Below, piece after piece: positions 48,361 through 60,667 of a stretch of 64,000 nucleotides of DNA. The stretch is from the NCBI GenBank assembly GCA_964016885.1, contig OZ024741.1:414486081-414550080 (forward strand). The letters are read 5' to 3'. The stretch comes from Eledone cirrhosa. Its lineage: Eukaryota; Mollusca; Cephalopoda; Octopoda; Eledonidae. Made by a program: the position numbers and the translations under genes. The notes beneath the pieces were generated by a model, which had not been told where the DNA came from, did no database searches, and worked only from the letters and a program-made list of their open reading frames with translations. Each line of letters begins with the position of its first letter. Position 1 is the first letter of the stretch.

Positions 48361-51300
48361 GATGCAGCTGTGCAGCCCGTAGCCTAACACTGTACAATGA
48401 CTGGAGCAGGGCAGCCCGTAGCCTAACACTGTACAATGACTGGAGCTGTGCAGCCCGTAGCCTAACACTGTACAATGACTGCAGCTGTGCAGCCCGTAGC
48501 CTAACACTGTACAATGACTGGAGCAGGGCAGCCCGTAGCCTAACAATGTACAATGACTGCAGCTGTGGAGCCCGTAGCCTAACACTGTACAATGACTGCA
48601 GCTGTGCAGCCCGTAGCCTAACACTGTACAATGACTGGAGCAGGGCAGGCCGTAGCCTAACACTGTACAATGACTGGAGCTGTGCAGCCCGTAGCCTAAC
48701 ACTGTACAATGACTGCAGCTGTGCAGCCCGTAGCCTAACATTGTACAATGACTGGAGCAGGGCAGGCCGTAGCCTAACACTGTACAATGACTGCAGATGT
48801 GCAGCCCGTAGCCTAACACTGTACAATGACTGGAGCAGGGCAGCCCGTAGCCTAACACTGTACAATGATGCAGCTGTGCAGCCCGTAGCCTAACACTGTA
48901 CAATGACTGGAGCAGGGCAGCCCGTAGCCTAACATTGTACAATGACTGGAGCAGGGCAGGCCGTAGCCTAACACTGTACAATGACTGCAGCTGTGCAGCC
49001 CGTAGCCTAACACTGTACAATGACTGCAGCTGTGCAGCCCGTAGCCTAACACTGTACAATGACTGCAGCTGTGCAGCCCGTAGCCTAACATTGTACAATG
49101 ACTGGAGCAGGGCAGCCCGTAGCCTAACACTGTACAATGACTGGAGCAGGGCAGCCCGTAGCCTAACACTGTACAATGACTGGAGCTGTGCACACCGTAG
49201 CCTAACACTGTACAATGACTGGAGCTGTGCAGCCCGTAGCCTAACACTGTACAATGACTGCAGCTGTGCAGCCCGTAGCCTAACACTGTACAATGACTGG
49301 AGCAGGGCAGCCCGTAGCCTAACACTGTACAATGACTGCAGCTGTGCAGCCCGTAGCCTAACACTGTACAATGACTGCAGCTGTGCAGCCCGTAGCCTAA
49401 CACTGTACAATGACTGCAGCTGTGCAGCCCGTAGCCTAACACTGTACAATGACTGGAGCTGTGCAGCCCGTAGCCTAACACTGTACAATGACTGAAGCTG
49501 TGCAGCCCGTAGCCTAACACTGTACAATGACTGCAGCTGTGCAGCCCGTAGCCTAACACTGTACAATGACTGGAGCTGTGCAGCCCGTAGCCTAACACTG
49601 TACAATGACTGCAGCTGTGCAGCCCGTAGCCTAACTCTGTATAATGACTGCAGCTGTGCAGCCCGTAGCCTAACACTGTACAATGACTGCAGCAGTGCAG
49701 ACCGTAGCCTAACACTGTACAATGACTGGAGCTGTGCAGCCCGTAGCCTAACACTGTACAATGACTGGAGCAGGGCAGCCCGTAGCCTAACACTGTACAA
49801 TGACTGCAGCTGTGCAGCCCGTAGCCTAACACTGTACAATGACTGGAGCTGTGCAGCCCGTAGCCTAACACTGTACAATGACTGCAGCTGTGCAGCCCGT
49901 AGCCTAACACTGTACAATGACTGCAGCTGTGCAGCCCGTAGCCTAACACTGTACAATGACTGGAGCTGTGCAGCCCGTAGCCTAACACTGTACAATGACT
50001 GCAGCTGTGCAGCCCGTAGCCTAACACTGTACAATGACTGCAGCTGTGCAGCCCGTAGCCTAACACTGTACAATGACTGGAGCTGTGCAGCCTGTAGCCT
50101 AACACTGTACAATGACTGGAGCAGGGCAGACCGTAGCCTAACACTGTACAATGACTGGAGCTGTGCAGCCCGTAGCCTAACACTGTACAATGACTGGAGC
50201 AGGGCAGACCGTAGCCTAACACTGTACAATGACTGCAGCTGTGCAGCCCGTAGCCTAACACTGTACAATGACTGGAGCAGGGCAGACCGTAGCCTAACAC
50301 TGTACAATGACTGCAGCTGTGCAGCCCGTAGCCTAACACTGTACAATGACTGGAGCTGTGCAGACCGTAGCCTAACACTGTACAATGACTGCAGCTGTGC
50401 AGCCCGTAGCCTAACACTGTACAATGACTGCAGCTGTGCAGCCCGTAGCCTAACACTGTACAATGACTGGAGCTGTGCAGCCCGTAGCCTAACACTGTAC
50501 AATGACTGGAGCTGTGCAGCCCGTAGCCTAACACTGTACAATGACTGGAGCTGTGCAGCCCGTAGCCTAACACTGTACAATGACTGGAGCTGTGCAGCCC
50601 GTAGACTAACACTGTACAATGACTGCAGCTGTGCAGCCCGTAGCCTAACACTGTACAATGACTGGAGCAGGGCAGGCCGTAGCCTAACACTATACAATGA
50701 CTGGATCTGTGAAGCCCGTAGCCTAACACTGTACAATGACTGGAGCTGTGCAGCCCGTAGCCTAACACTGTACAATGACTGGAGCTGTGCAGCCTGTAGC
50801 CTAACACTGTACAATGACTGCAGCTGTGCAGCCCGTAGCCTAACACTGTACAATGACTGCAGCTGTGCAGCCCGTAGCCTAACACTGTACAATGACTGGA
50901 GCAGGGCAGCCCGTAGCCTAACACTGTACAATGACTGGAGCTGTGCAGCCCGTAGCCTAACACTGTACAATGACTGCAGCTGTGCAGCCCGTAGCCTAAC
51001 ACTGTACAATGACTGCAGCTGTGCAGACCGTAGCCTAACACTGTACAATGACTGCAGCTGTGCAGCCCGTAGCCTAACACTGTACAATGACTGGAGCTGT
51101 GCAGCCCGTAGCCTAACACTGTACAATGACTGCAGCTGTGCAGCCCGTAGCCTAACACTGTACAATGACTGCAGCTGTGCAGCCCGTAGCCTAACACTGT
51201 ACAATGACTGGAGCAGGGCAGCCCGTAGCCTAACACTGTACAATGACTGCAGCTGTGCAGCCCGTAGCCTAACACTGTACAATGACTGGAGCTGTGCAGC

Positions 51301-52765
51301 CCGTAGCCTAACACTGAACAATGACTGCAGCTGTGCAGCCCGTAGCCTAACACTGTACAATGACTGGAGCAGGGCAGCCCGTAGCCTAACACTGTACAAT
51401 GACTGCAGCTGTGCAGCCCGTAGCCTAACACTGTACAATGACTGGAGCAGGGCAGGCCGTAGCCTAACACTGTACAATGACTGGAGCTGTGCAGCCCGTA
51501 GCCTAACACTGTACAATGACTGCAGCTGTGCAGCCCGTAGCCTAACACTGTACAATGACTGGAGCAGGGCAGGCCGTAGCCTAACACTGTACAATGACTG
51601 CAGCTGTGCAGCCCGTAGCCTAACACTGTACTATGACTGGAGCAGGGCAGCCCGTAGCCTAACACTGTACAATGACTGCAGCTGTGCAGCCCGTAGCCTA
51701 ACACTGTACAATGACTGGAGATGTACAGCCCGTAGCCTAACACTGTACAATGACTGCAGCTGTGCAGCCCGTAGCCTAACACTGTACAATGACTGCAGCT
51801 GTGCAGCCCGTAGCCTAACACTGTACAATGACTGCAGCTGTGCAGCCCGTAGCCTAACACTGTACAATGACTGGAGCAGGGCAGGCCGTAGCCTAACACT
51901 GTACAATGACTGGAGCTGTGCAGCCCGTAGCCTAACACTGTACAATGACTGCAGCAGTGCAGACCGTAGCCTAACACTGTACAATGACTGCAGCTGTGCA
52001 GCCCGTAGCCTAACACTGTACAATGACTGGAGCTGTACAGCCCGTAGCCTAACACTGTACAATGACTGCAGCTGTGCAGCCCGTAGCCTAACACTGTACA
52101 ATGACTGCAGCTGTGCAGCCCGTAGCCTAATACTGTACAATGACTGCAGCTGTGCAGCCCGTAGCCTAACACTGTACAATAACTGCAGCTGTGCAGCCCG
52201 TAGCCTAACACTGTACAATGACTGGAGCAGGGCAGGCCGTAGCCTAACACTGTACAATGACTGGAGCTGTGCAGCCCGTAGCCTAACACTGTACAATGAC
52301 TGCAGCTGTGCAGCCCGTAGCCTAACACTGTACAATGACTGGAGCAGGGCAGGCCGTAGCCTAACACTGTACAATGACTGCAGCTGTGCAGCCCGTAGCC
52401 TAACACTGTACAATGACTGGAGCAGGGCAGCCCGTAGCCTAACACTGTACAATGACTGGAGCAGGGCAGCCCGTAGCCTAACACTGTACAATGACTGCAG
52501 CTGTGCAGCCCGTAGCCTAACACTGTACAATGACTGCAGCTGTGCAGCCCGTAGCCTAACACTGTACAATGACTGGAGCTGTGCAGCCCGTAGCCTAACA
52601 CTGTACAATGACTGGAGCAGGGCAGCCCATAGCCTAACACTGTACAATGACTGGAGCTGTGCAGCCCGTAGCCTAACACTGTACAATGACTGCAGCTGTG
52701 CAACCCGTAGCCTAACACTGTACAATGACTGCAGCTGTGCAGACCGTAGCCTAACACTGTACAAT

Positions 52766-55000
52766 GACTGGAGTGTGCAGACCGTAGCCTAACACTGTAC
52801 AATGACTGGAGCTGTGCAGCCCATAGCCTAACACTGTACAATGACTGGAGCTGTGCAGCCCGTAGCATAACACTGTACAATGACTGCAGCTGTGCAGCCC
52901 GTAGCCTAACACTGTACAATGACTGCAGCTGTGCAGCCCGTAGCATAACACTGTACAATGACTGCAGCTGTGCAGCCCGTAGCCTAACACTGTACAATGA
53001 CTGGAGCTGTGCAGACCGTAGCCTAACACTGTACAATGACTGCAGCTGTGCAGCCCATAGCCTAACACTGTACAATGACTGCAGCTGTGCAGCCCGTAGC
53101 ATAACACTGTACAATGACTGGAGCAGGGCAGCCCGTAGCCTAACACTGTACAATGACTGGAGCAGGGCAGCCCGTGGCCTAACACTGTACAATGACTGCA
53201 GCTGTGCAGCCCGTAGCCTAACACTGTACAATGACTGCAGCTGTGCAACCCGTAGCCTAACACTGTACAATGACTGCAGCTGTGCAGACCGTAGCCTAAC
53301 ACTGTTCAATGACTGGAGCTGTGCAGACCGTAGCCTAACACTGTACAATGACTGCAGCTGTGCAGCCCGTAGCATAACACTGTACAATGACTGCAGCTGT
53401 GCAGCCCGTAGCCTAACACTGTACAATGACTGCAGCTGTGCAGCCCGTAGCCTAACACTGTACAATGACTGCAGCTGTGCAGCCCGTAGCCTAACACTGT
53501 ACAATGACTGCAGCTGTGCAGCCCGTAGCCTAACACTGTACAATGACTGGAGCAGGGCAGCCCGTAGCCTAACACTGTACAATGACTGGAGCAGGGCAGC
53601 CCGTAGCCTAACACTGTACAATGACTGCAGCTGTGCAGCCCGTAGCCTAACACTGTACAATGACTGCAGCTGTGCAACCCGTAGCCTAACACTGTACAAT
53701 GACTGCAGCTGTGCAGCCCGTAGCCTAACACTGTACAATGACTGCAGCTGTGCAGCCCGTAGCATAACACTGTACAGTGACTGGAGCAGGGCAGCCCGTA
53801 GCCTAACACTGTACAATGACTGGAGTAGGGCAGCCCGTAGCCTAACACTGTACAATGACTGCAGCTGTGCAGCCCGTAGCCTAACACTGTACAATGACTG
53901 CAGCTGTGCAGCCCGTAGCCTAACACTGTACAATGACTGCAGCTGTGCAGCCCGTAGCCTAACACTGTACAATGACTGCAACTGTGCAGCCCGTAGCCTA
54001 ACACTGTACAATGACTGCAGCTGTGCAGCCCGTAGCATAACACTGTACAATGACTGCAGCTGTGCAGCCCGTAGCCTAACACTGTACAATGACTGGAGCA
54101 GGGCAGCCCGTAGCCTAACACTGTACAATGACTGCAGCTGTGCAGCCCGTAGCCTAACACTGTACAATGACTGCAGCTGTGCAGCCCGTAGCATAACACT
54201 GTACAATGACTGCAGCTGTGCAGCCCGTAGCCTAACACTGTACAATGACTGGAGCAGGGCAGCCCGTAGCCTAACACTGTACAATGACTGCAGCTGTGCA
54301 GCGCGTAGCCTAACACTGTACAATGACTGCAGCTGTGCAGCCCGTAGCCTAACACTGTACAATGACTGCAGCTGTGCAGCCCGTAGCCTAACACTGTACA
54401 ATGACTGCAGCTGTGCAGCCCGTAGCCTAACACTGTACAATGACTGGAGCAGGGCAGCCCGTAGCCTAAGACTGTACAATGACTGCAGCTGTGCAGCCCG
54501 TAGCCTAACACTGTACAATGACTGCAGCTGTGCAGCCCGTAGCCTAACACTGTACAATGACTGCAGCTGTGCAGCCCGTAGCCTAACACTGTACAATGAC
54601 TGGAGCAGGGCAGCCCGTAGCCTAACACTGTACAATGACTGCAGCTGTGCAGCCCGTAGCCTAACACTGTACAATGACTGGAGCTGTGCAGCCCGTAGCC
54701 TAACACTGTACAATGACTGGAGCAGGGCAGACCGTAGCCTAACACTGTACAATGACTGGAGCTGTGCAGCCCGTAGCCTAACACTGTACAATGACTGGAG
54801 CAGTGCAGCCCGTAGCATAACACTGTACAATGACTGCAGCTGTGCAGCCCGTAGCCTAACACTGTACAATGACTGGAGCAGGGCAGCCCGTAGCCTAACA
54901 CTGTACAATGACTGCAGCTGTGCAGCCCGTAGCCTAACACTGTACAATGACTGCAGCTGTGCAGCCCGTAGCATAACACTGTACAATGACTGCAGCTGTG
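52766..55000. repeat. Satellite subdomain with gtagcataac monomers, copy 2
   Basis: It opens with the same ctggagtgtgcagacc monomer at 52769, 6,628 bp after copy 1, and carries the same gtagcataac and cactgttcaatg variants in nearly the same order. It has one 7-monomer repeat fewer, and additional gcagtgcagcc units on its right. The unit of duplication therefore includes the preceding block starting near 48865. Confidence 0.8.
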
Positions 55001-58000
55001 CAGCCCGTAGCCTAACACTGTACAATGACTGGAGCAGGGCAGCCCGTAGCCTAACACTGTACAATGACTGGAGCTGTGCAGCCCGTAGCCTAACACTGTA
55101 CAATGACTGGAGCAGGGCAGACCGTAGCCTAACACTGTACAATGACTGGAGCTGTGCAGCCCGTAGCCTAACACTGTACAATGACTGGAGCAGTGCAGAC
55201 CGTAGCCTAACACTGTACAATGACTGCAGCTGTGCAGACCGTAGCCTAACACTGTACAATGACTGCAGCTGTGCAGCCCGTAGCCTAACACTGTACAATG
55301 ACTGCAGCTGTGCAGCCCGTAGCCTAACACTGTACAATGACTGGAGCTGTGCAGCCCGTAGCCTAACACTGTACAATGACTGCAGCTGTGCAGCCCGTAG
55401 CCTAACACTGTACAATGACTGCAGCAGTGCAGACCGTAGCCTAACACTGTACAATGACTGGAGCTGTGCAGCCCGTAGCCTAACACTGTACACTGACTGG
55501 AGCAGGGCAGCCCGTAGCCTAACACTGTACAATGACTGCAGCTGTGCAGCCCGTAGCCTAACACTGTACAATGACTGGAGCTGTGCAGCCCGTAGCCTAA
55601 CACTGTACAATGACTGGAGTTGTGCAGCCCGTAGCCTAACACTGTACAATGACTGGAGCAGGGCAGACCGTAGCCTAACACTGTACAATGACTGGAGCTG
55701 TGCAGCCCGTAGCCTAACACTGTACAATGACTGCAGCTGTGCAGCCCGTAGCCTAACACTGTACAATGACTGCAGCTGTGCAGCCCGTAGCCTAACACTG
55801 TACAATGACTGCAGCTGTGCAGCCCGTAGCCTAACACTGTACAATGACTGCAGCTGTGCAGCCCGTAGCCTAACACTGTACAATGACTGGAGCTGTGCAG
55901 CCCGTAGCCTAACACTGTACAATGACTGCAGCTGTGCAGCCCGTAGCCTAACACTGTACAATGACTGCAGCTGTGCAGCCTGTAGCCTAACACTGTACAA
56001 TGACTGCAGCTGTGCAGCCCGTAGCCTAACACTGTACAATGACTGCAGCTGTGCAGCCTGTAGCCTAACACTGTACAATGACTGCAGCTGTGCAGCCCGT
56101 AGCCTAACACTGTACAATGACTGGAGCTGTGCAGCCCGTAGCCTAACACTGTACAATGACTGCAGCTGTGCAGCCCGTAGCCTAACACTGTACAATGACT
56201 GGAGCAGGGCAGCCCGTAGCCTAACACTGTACAATGACTGGAGCTGTGCAGCCCGTAGCCTAACACTGTACAATGACTGGAGCTGTACAGCCCGTAGCCT
56301 AACACTGTACAATGACTGGAGCTGTGCAGACCGTAGCCTAACACTGTACAATGACTGGAGCTGTGCAGCCCGTAGCCTAACACTGTACAATGACTGCAGC
56401 TGTGCAGCCCGTAGCCTAACACTGTACAATGACTGCAGCTGTGCAGCCCGTAGCCTAACACTGTACAATGACTGGAGCTGTGCAGCCTGTAGCCTAACAC
56501 TGTACAATGACTGGAGCTGTGCAGCCCGTAGCCTAACACTGTACAATGACTGGAGCTGTGCAGCCCGTAGCCTAACACTGTACAATGACTGCAGCTGTGC
56601 AGCTCGTAGCCTAACACTGTACAATGACTGCAGCTGTGCAGCCCGTAGCCTAACACTGTACAATGACTGCAGCTGTGCAGCCTGTAGCCTAACACTGTAC
56701 AATGACTGGAGCTGTGCAGCCCGTAGCCTAACACTGTACAATGACTGGAGCTGTGTAGCCCGTAGCCTAACACTGTACAATGACTGCAGCTGTGCAGCCT
56801 GTAGCCTAACACTGTACAATGACTGCAGCTGTGCAGACCGTAGCCTAACACTGTACAATGACTGCAGCTGTGCAGCCCGTAGCCTAACACTGTACAATGA
56901 CTGCAGCTGTGCAGCCCGTAGCCTAACACTGTACAATGACTACAACTGTGCAGCCCGTACCCTAACACTGTACAATGACTACAACTGTGCAGCCCGTAGC
57001 CTAACACTGTACAATGACTGCAGCTGTGCAGCCCGTAGCCTAACACTGTACAATGACTGCAGCTGTGCAGCCCGTAGCCTAACACTGTACAATGACTGCA
57101 GATGTGCAGCCTGTAGCCTAACACTGTACAATGACTGCAGCTGTGCAGCCCGTAGCCTAACACTGTACAATGACTGGAGCTGTGCAGCCCGTAGCCTAAC
57201 ACTGTACAATGACTGCAGCTGTGCAGCCTGTAGCCTAACACTGTACAATGACTGCAGCTGTGCAGCCTGTAGCCTAACACTGTACAATGACTGCAGCTGT
57301 GCAGCCCGTAGCCTAACACTGTACAATGACTGGAGCTGTACAGCCCGTAGCCTAACACTGTACAATGACTGCAGCTGTGCAGCCCGTAGCCTAACACTGT
57401 ACAATGACTGCAGCTGTGCAGCCCGTAGCCTAACACTGTACAATGACTGGAGCTGTGCAGCCCGTAGCCTAACACTGTACAATGACTACAACTGTGCAGC
57501 CCGTAGCCTAACTCTGTAGAATGACTGCAGCTGTGCAGCCCGTAGCCTAACACTGTACAATGACTGGAGCAGGGCAGCCCGTAGCCTAACACTGTACAAT
57601 GACTGCAGCTGTGCAGCCCGTAGCCTAACACTGTACAATGACTGCAGCTGTGCAGCCCGTAGCCTAACACTGTACAATGACTGCAGCTGTGCAGCCCGTA
57701 GCCTAACACTGTACAATGACTGGAGCAGGGCAGCCCGTAGCCTAACACTGTACAATGACTGCAGCTGTGCAGCCCGTAGCCTAACACTGTACAATGACTG
57801 CAGCTGTGCAGCTCGTAGCCTAACACTGTACAATGACTGGAGCTGTGCAGCCTGTAGCCTAACACCGTACAATGACTGGAGCAGGGCAGACCGTAGCCTA
57901 ACACTGTACAATGACTGCAGCTGTGCAGCCCGTAGCCTAACACTGTACAATGACTGGAGCTGTGCAGCCCGTAGCCTAACACTGTACAATGACTGCAACT

Positions 58001-59097
58001 GTGCAGCCCGTAGCCTAACACTGTACAATGACTGCAGCTGTGCAGCCCGTAGCCTAACACTGTACAATGACTGGAGCAGGGCAGCCCGTAGCCTAACACT
58101 GTACAATGACTGCAGCTGTGCAGCCCGTAGCCTAACACTGTACAATGACTGGAGCTGTGCAGCCCGTAGCCTAACACTGTACAATGACTGGAGCAGGGCA
58201 GCCCGTAGCCTAACACTGTACAATGACTGGAGCAGGGCAGCCCGTAGCCTAACACTGTACAATGACTGCAGCTGTGCAGCCCGTAGCCTAACACTGTACA
58301 ATGACTGGAGCAGGGCAGCCCGTAGCCTAACACTGTACAATGACTGGAGCAGGGCAGCCCGTAGCCTAACACTGTACAATGACTGCAGCTGTGCAGCCCG
58401 TAGCCTAACACTGTACAATGACTGGAGCTGTGCAGCCCGTAGCCTAACACTGTACAATGACTGCAGCTGTGCAGACCGTAGCCTAACACTGTACAATGAC
58501 TGGAGCAGGGCAGCCCGTAGCCTAACACTGTACAATGACTGGAGCTGTGCAGCCCGTAGCCTAACACTGTACAATGACTGCAGCTGTGCAGCCCGTAGCC
58601 TAACACTGTACAATGACTGCAGCTGTGCAGCCCGTAGCCTAACACTGTACAATGACTGGAGCTGTGCAGCCCGTAGCCTAACACTGTACAATGACTGCAG
58701 CTGTGCAGCCCGTAGCCTAACACTGTACAATGACTGGAGCTGTGCAGCCCGTAGCCTAACACTGTACAATGACTGCAGCTGTGCAGACCGTAGCCTAACA
58801 CTGTACAATGACTGGAGCAGGGCAGCCCGTAGCCTAACACTGTACAATGACTGGAGCAGGGCAGCCCGTAGCCTAACACTGTACAATGACTGCAGCTGTG
58901 CAGCCCGTAGCCTAACACTGTACAATGACTGGAGCAGGGCAGCCCGTAGCCTAACACTGTACAATGACTGCAGCTGTGCAGCCCGTAGCCTAACACTGTA
59001 CAATGACTGGAGCAGGGCAGCCCGTAGCCTAACACTGTACAATGACTGGAGCAGGGCAGCCCGTAGCCTAACACTGTACAATGACTGCAGCTGTGCA

Positions 59098-60017
59098 GCC
59101 TGTAGCTTAACAGTCTACAATGACTGGAGCTGTGCAGCCCATAGCCTAACAGTCTACAATGACTGGAGATGTGCAGCCCGTAGCCTAACCGTCTACAATG
59201 ACTTGAGCTGTGCAGCCCATAGCCTAACACTGTACAATGACTGGAGCTGTGCAGCCCATAGCCTAACAGTCTACAATGACTGCAGCTGTGCAGCCCGTAG
59301 CCTAACACTATACAATGACTGGAGCTGTGCAGCCCGTAGCCTAACAGTCTACAATGACTGCAGCTGTGCAGCCCATAGCCTAACAGTCTACAATGACTGC
59401 AGCTGTGCAGCTCATAGCCTAACAGTCTACAATGACTTGAGCTGTGCAGCCCGTAGCCTAACAGTCTACAATGACTGCAGCTGTGCAGCCCGTAGCCTAA
59501 CACTATACAATGACTGGAGCTGTGCAGCCCGTAGCCTAACAGTCTACAATGACTGGAGCTGTGCAGCCCATAGCCTAACAGTCTACAATGACTGGAGCTG
59601 TGCAGCCCGTAGCCTAACACTGTACAATGACTGGAGCTGTGCAGCCCGTAGCCTAACAGTCTACAATGACTGGAGCTGTGCAGCCCATAGCCTAACAGTC
59701 TACAATGACTGCAGCTGTGCAGCTCATAGCCTAACAGTCTACAATGACTTGAGCTGTGCAGCCCGTAGCCTAACAGTCTACAATGACTGCAGCTGTGCAG
59801 CCCGTAGCCTAACACTATACAATGACTGGAGCTGTGCAGCCCGTAGCCTAACAGTCTACAATGACTGGAGCTGTGCAGCCCATAGCCTAACAGTCTACAA
59901 TGACTGGAGCTGTGCAGCCCGTAGCCTAACACTGTACAATGACTGGAGCTGTGCAGCCCGTAGCCTAACAGTCTACAATGACTGGAACTGTGCAGCACAT
60001 AGCATAACAGTCCACAA
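59098..60017. repeat. Diverged right edge of the 39-bp array with 312-bp higher-order unit
   Basis: From 59101 most monomers read aacagtctacaatgac instead of aacactgtacaatgac, with cagcccatag and gacttgagc variants. The series repeats every 8 monomers: gcagctcatagcc at 59411 and 59723 is 312 bp apart, and cactatacaatg shows the same shift. The last units decay (cagcacatagcataacagtc) into unique sequence at about 60017. Confidence 0.85.
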
Positions 60018-60236
60018 CAGAATATATGATGGCTGAAAACATCCTCAGCCTTATTAGATCACTGCTGGATCAAGGAAACTGGTTAGCATAGAGCTTCTCT
60101 CATTTTTACCAGGATCTATATTGGTAAACCCCAATATAACTATACATATAGAAATATAATCGGTGTGGGATGCTTAAAGCGTCCGTAAGCAGTATGCCGT
60201 TAGAGCACTCAATGCTCTAACAGAGTATAATATCAC
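60018..60236. other. Unique sequence right of the satellite
   Basis: No open frame or UNC79 exon was seen. A 9-bp inverted repeat, gttagagca (60199-60207) and tgctctaac (60213-60221), is present. Confidence 0.6.
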
Positions 60237-60295
60237 ATCATCATCATCATCGTTTAACGTCCATCTTCCACGCTTGCATGGGTTTGGACGGTCAC

Positions 60296-60296
<1 letters not shown>
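60237..60296 (-). mobile_element. SINE 3' end fragment, reverse orientation
   Basis: (atc)n, then gtttaacgtccatcttccac, then gcttgcatgggtttggacgg is the reverse complement of the 3' end of the SINE type at 5531. It forms an inverted pair with 60380-60480. Confidence 0.75.
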
Positions 60297-60341
<45 letters not shown>

Positions 60342-60379
60342 CCACACACACAATCAGGCCATTATATATATATATATAT
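60297..60379. repeat. (TA)n microsatellite with short (CA)n between two TA blocks
   Basis: TA repeats at about 60297-60338, then gccacacacacaatcaggcc, then a second TA block near 60362-60379. It forms the loop between two inverted SINE fragments. Confidence 0.9.
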
Positions 60380-60480
60380 TGGTGTTAGGAAGGGCATCTA
60401 GCCTCAAGTGGGATAACTCTCGTCTAACCCATGCTAGCATGGAAGATAGACGTTAAATGATGATGATAATGATGATGATA
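60380..60480 (+). mobile_element. SINE 3' fragment, forward orientation
   Basis: ttggtgttaggaagggcatc, then gcctcaagtgggataactct, then cccatgctagcatggaagat, then a (gatgat)n tail. Same element type as 5531-5690 but with an internal deletion between the two conserved parts. Confidence 0.75.
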
Positions 60481-60520
60481 TAGATAGATAGGGGGAGAGA
60501 GAGAGAGAGAGAGAGAAATA
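60481..60520. repeat. (GATA)/(GA)n microsatellite
   Basis: Two gata units, then a G run, then gagagagagagagagagaga up to about 60516. Confidence 0.9.
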
Positions 60521-60667
60521 CTTCTATAAACAGACATAAATGAAATCTACCACATCATAGAAAGGAATACATTTTAAAGTTAATCTCTACATCTCTCTCA
60601 CACTCCCCCATTCTCTCACACTCCCCCTCACTCTTTCACTCACTCACGTTTTCTCTCTTTATCTCTT
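60521..60667. other. Unique to C/T-rich sequence
   Basis: The first half is ordinary AT-rich sequence. From about 60588 it becomes a CT/CACTC-rich tract (ctctctcacactccccc). No gene seen. Confidence 0.6.

Larger units (their letters stand above)
11218..48880. repeat. Recurrent 38-bp monomer (1-bp deletion) marking higher-order units
   Basis: A monomer with aatgatgcagctgtgcagcc in place of aatgactgcagctgtgcagc recurs 28 times, near 11218, 12387, 13088, 13516, 16284, 16556, 17023, 17997, 18269, 18697, 19593, 21506, 22400, 22828, 23724, 25637, 26336, 26764, 30506, 30933, 33662, 33778, 34050, 34673, 38066, 42003, 48359 and 48865. Spacings repeat exactly (272, 428, 896, 1911, 4131 bp). It is absent from the first 2.4 kb and last 11 kb of the array, so it arose inside and spread by block duplication. 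On the minus strand each copy moves the reading from one stop-free frame to the other. Confidence 0.9.
8741..60017. repeat. 39-bp satellite array, 51.3 kb, about 1,315 monomers
   Basis: The unit is cgtagcctaacactgtacaa followed by tgactggagctgtgcagcc. Three monomer classes dominate: tggagctgtgcagcc, tgcagctgtgcagcc (creates PstI ctgcag and PvuII cagctg) and tggagcagggcagcc. Minor forms end cagacc, caggcc (nearly always with the gcaggg class), cacacc, cagcccat and cagcctgt. The array is uninterrupted, and single-base changes are shared between distant blocks. One plus frame (SLTLYNDWSCAAR) and two minus frames (YSVRLRAAQLQSL; HCTVLGYGLHSCS) lack stops, which produces open frames of up to about 2,700 codons. 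These have no codon-level conservation or plausible start context and are treated as repeat artefacts. On the gene model the array lies in one unc79 intron. Confidence 0.97.

Noticed and set aside
8741..60017. CRISPR array
   Set aside because: Units abut with no unique spacers, no cas genes are present, and the host is eukaryotic.
8741..60017. Centromeric satellite
   Set aside because: Higher-order structure is compatible, but no CENP-B-box-like motif was seen and the array lies beside exons of a conserved gene, so an intronic satellite is the simpler reading. CENP-A ChIP would decide.
8675..60036. Giant open reading frames (up to about 2,700 codons) on both strands with 13-residue repeats
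   Set aside because: They follow from a 39-bp monomer without stops in three frames. The frames overlap on opposite strands, share no domain, start at arbitrary ATG or CAT points in the repeat and end at random variants. They are not annotated as proteins.
59203..60036. Plus-strand 277-codon frame at the array edge
   Set aside because: Same repeat artefact as the rest of the 39-bp array, running a few codons into unique DNA before a stop.
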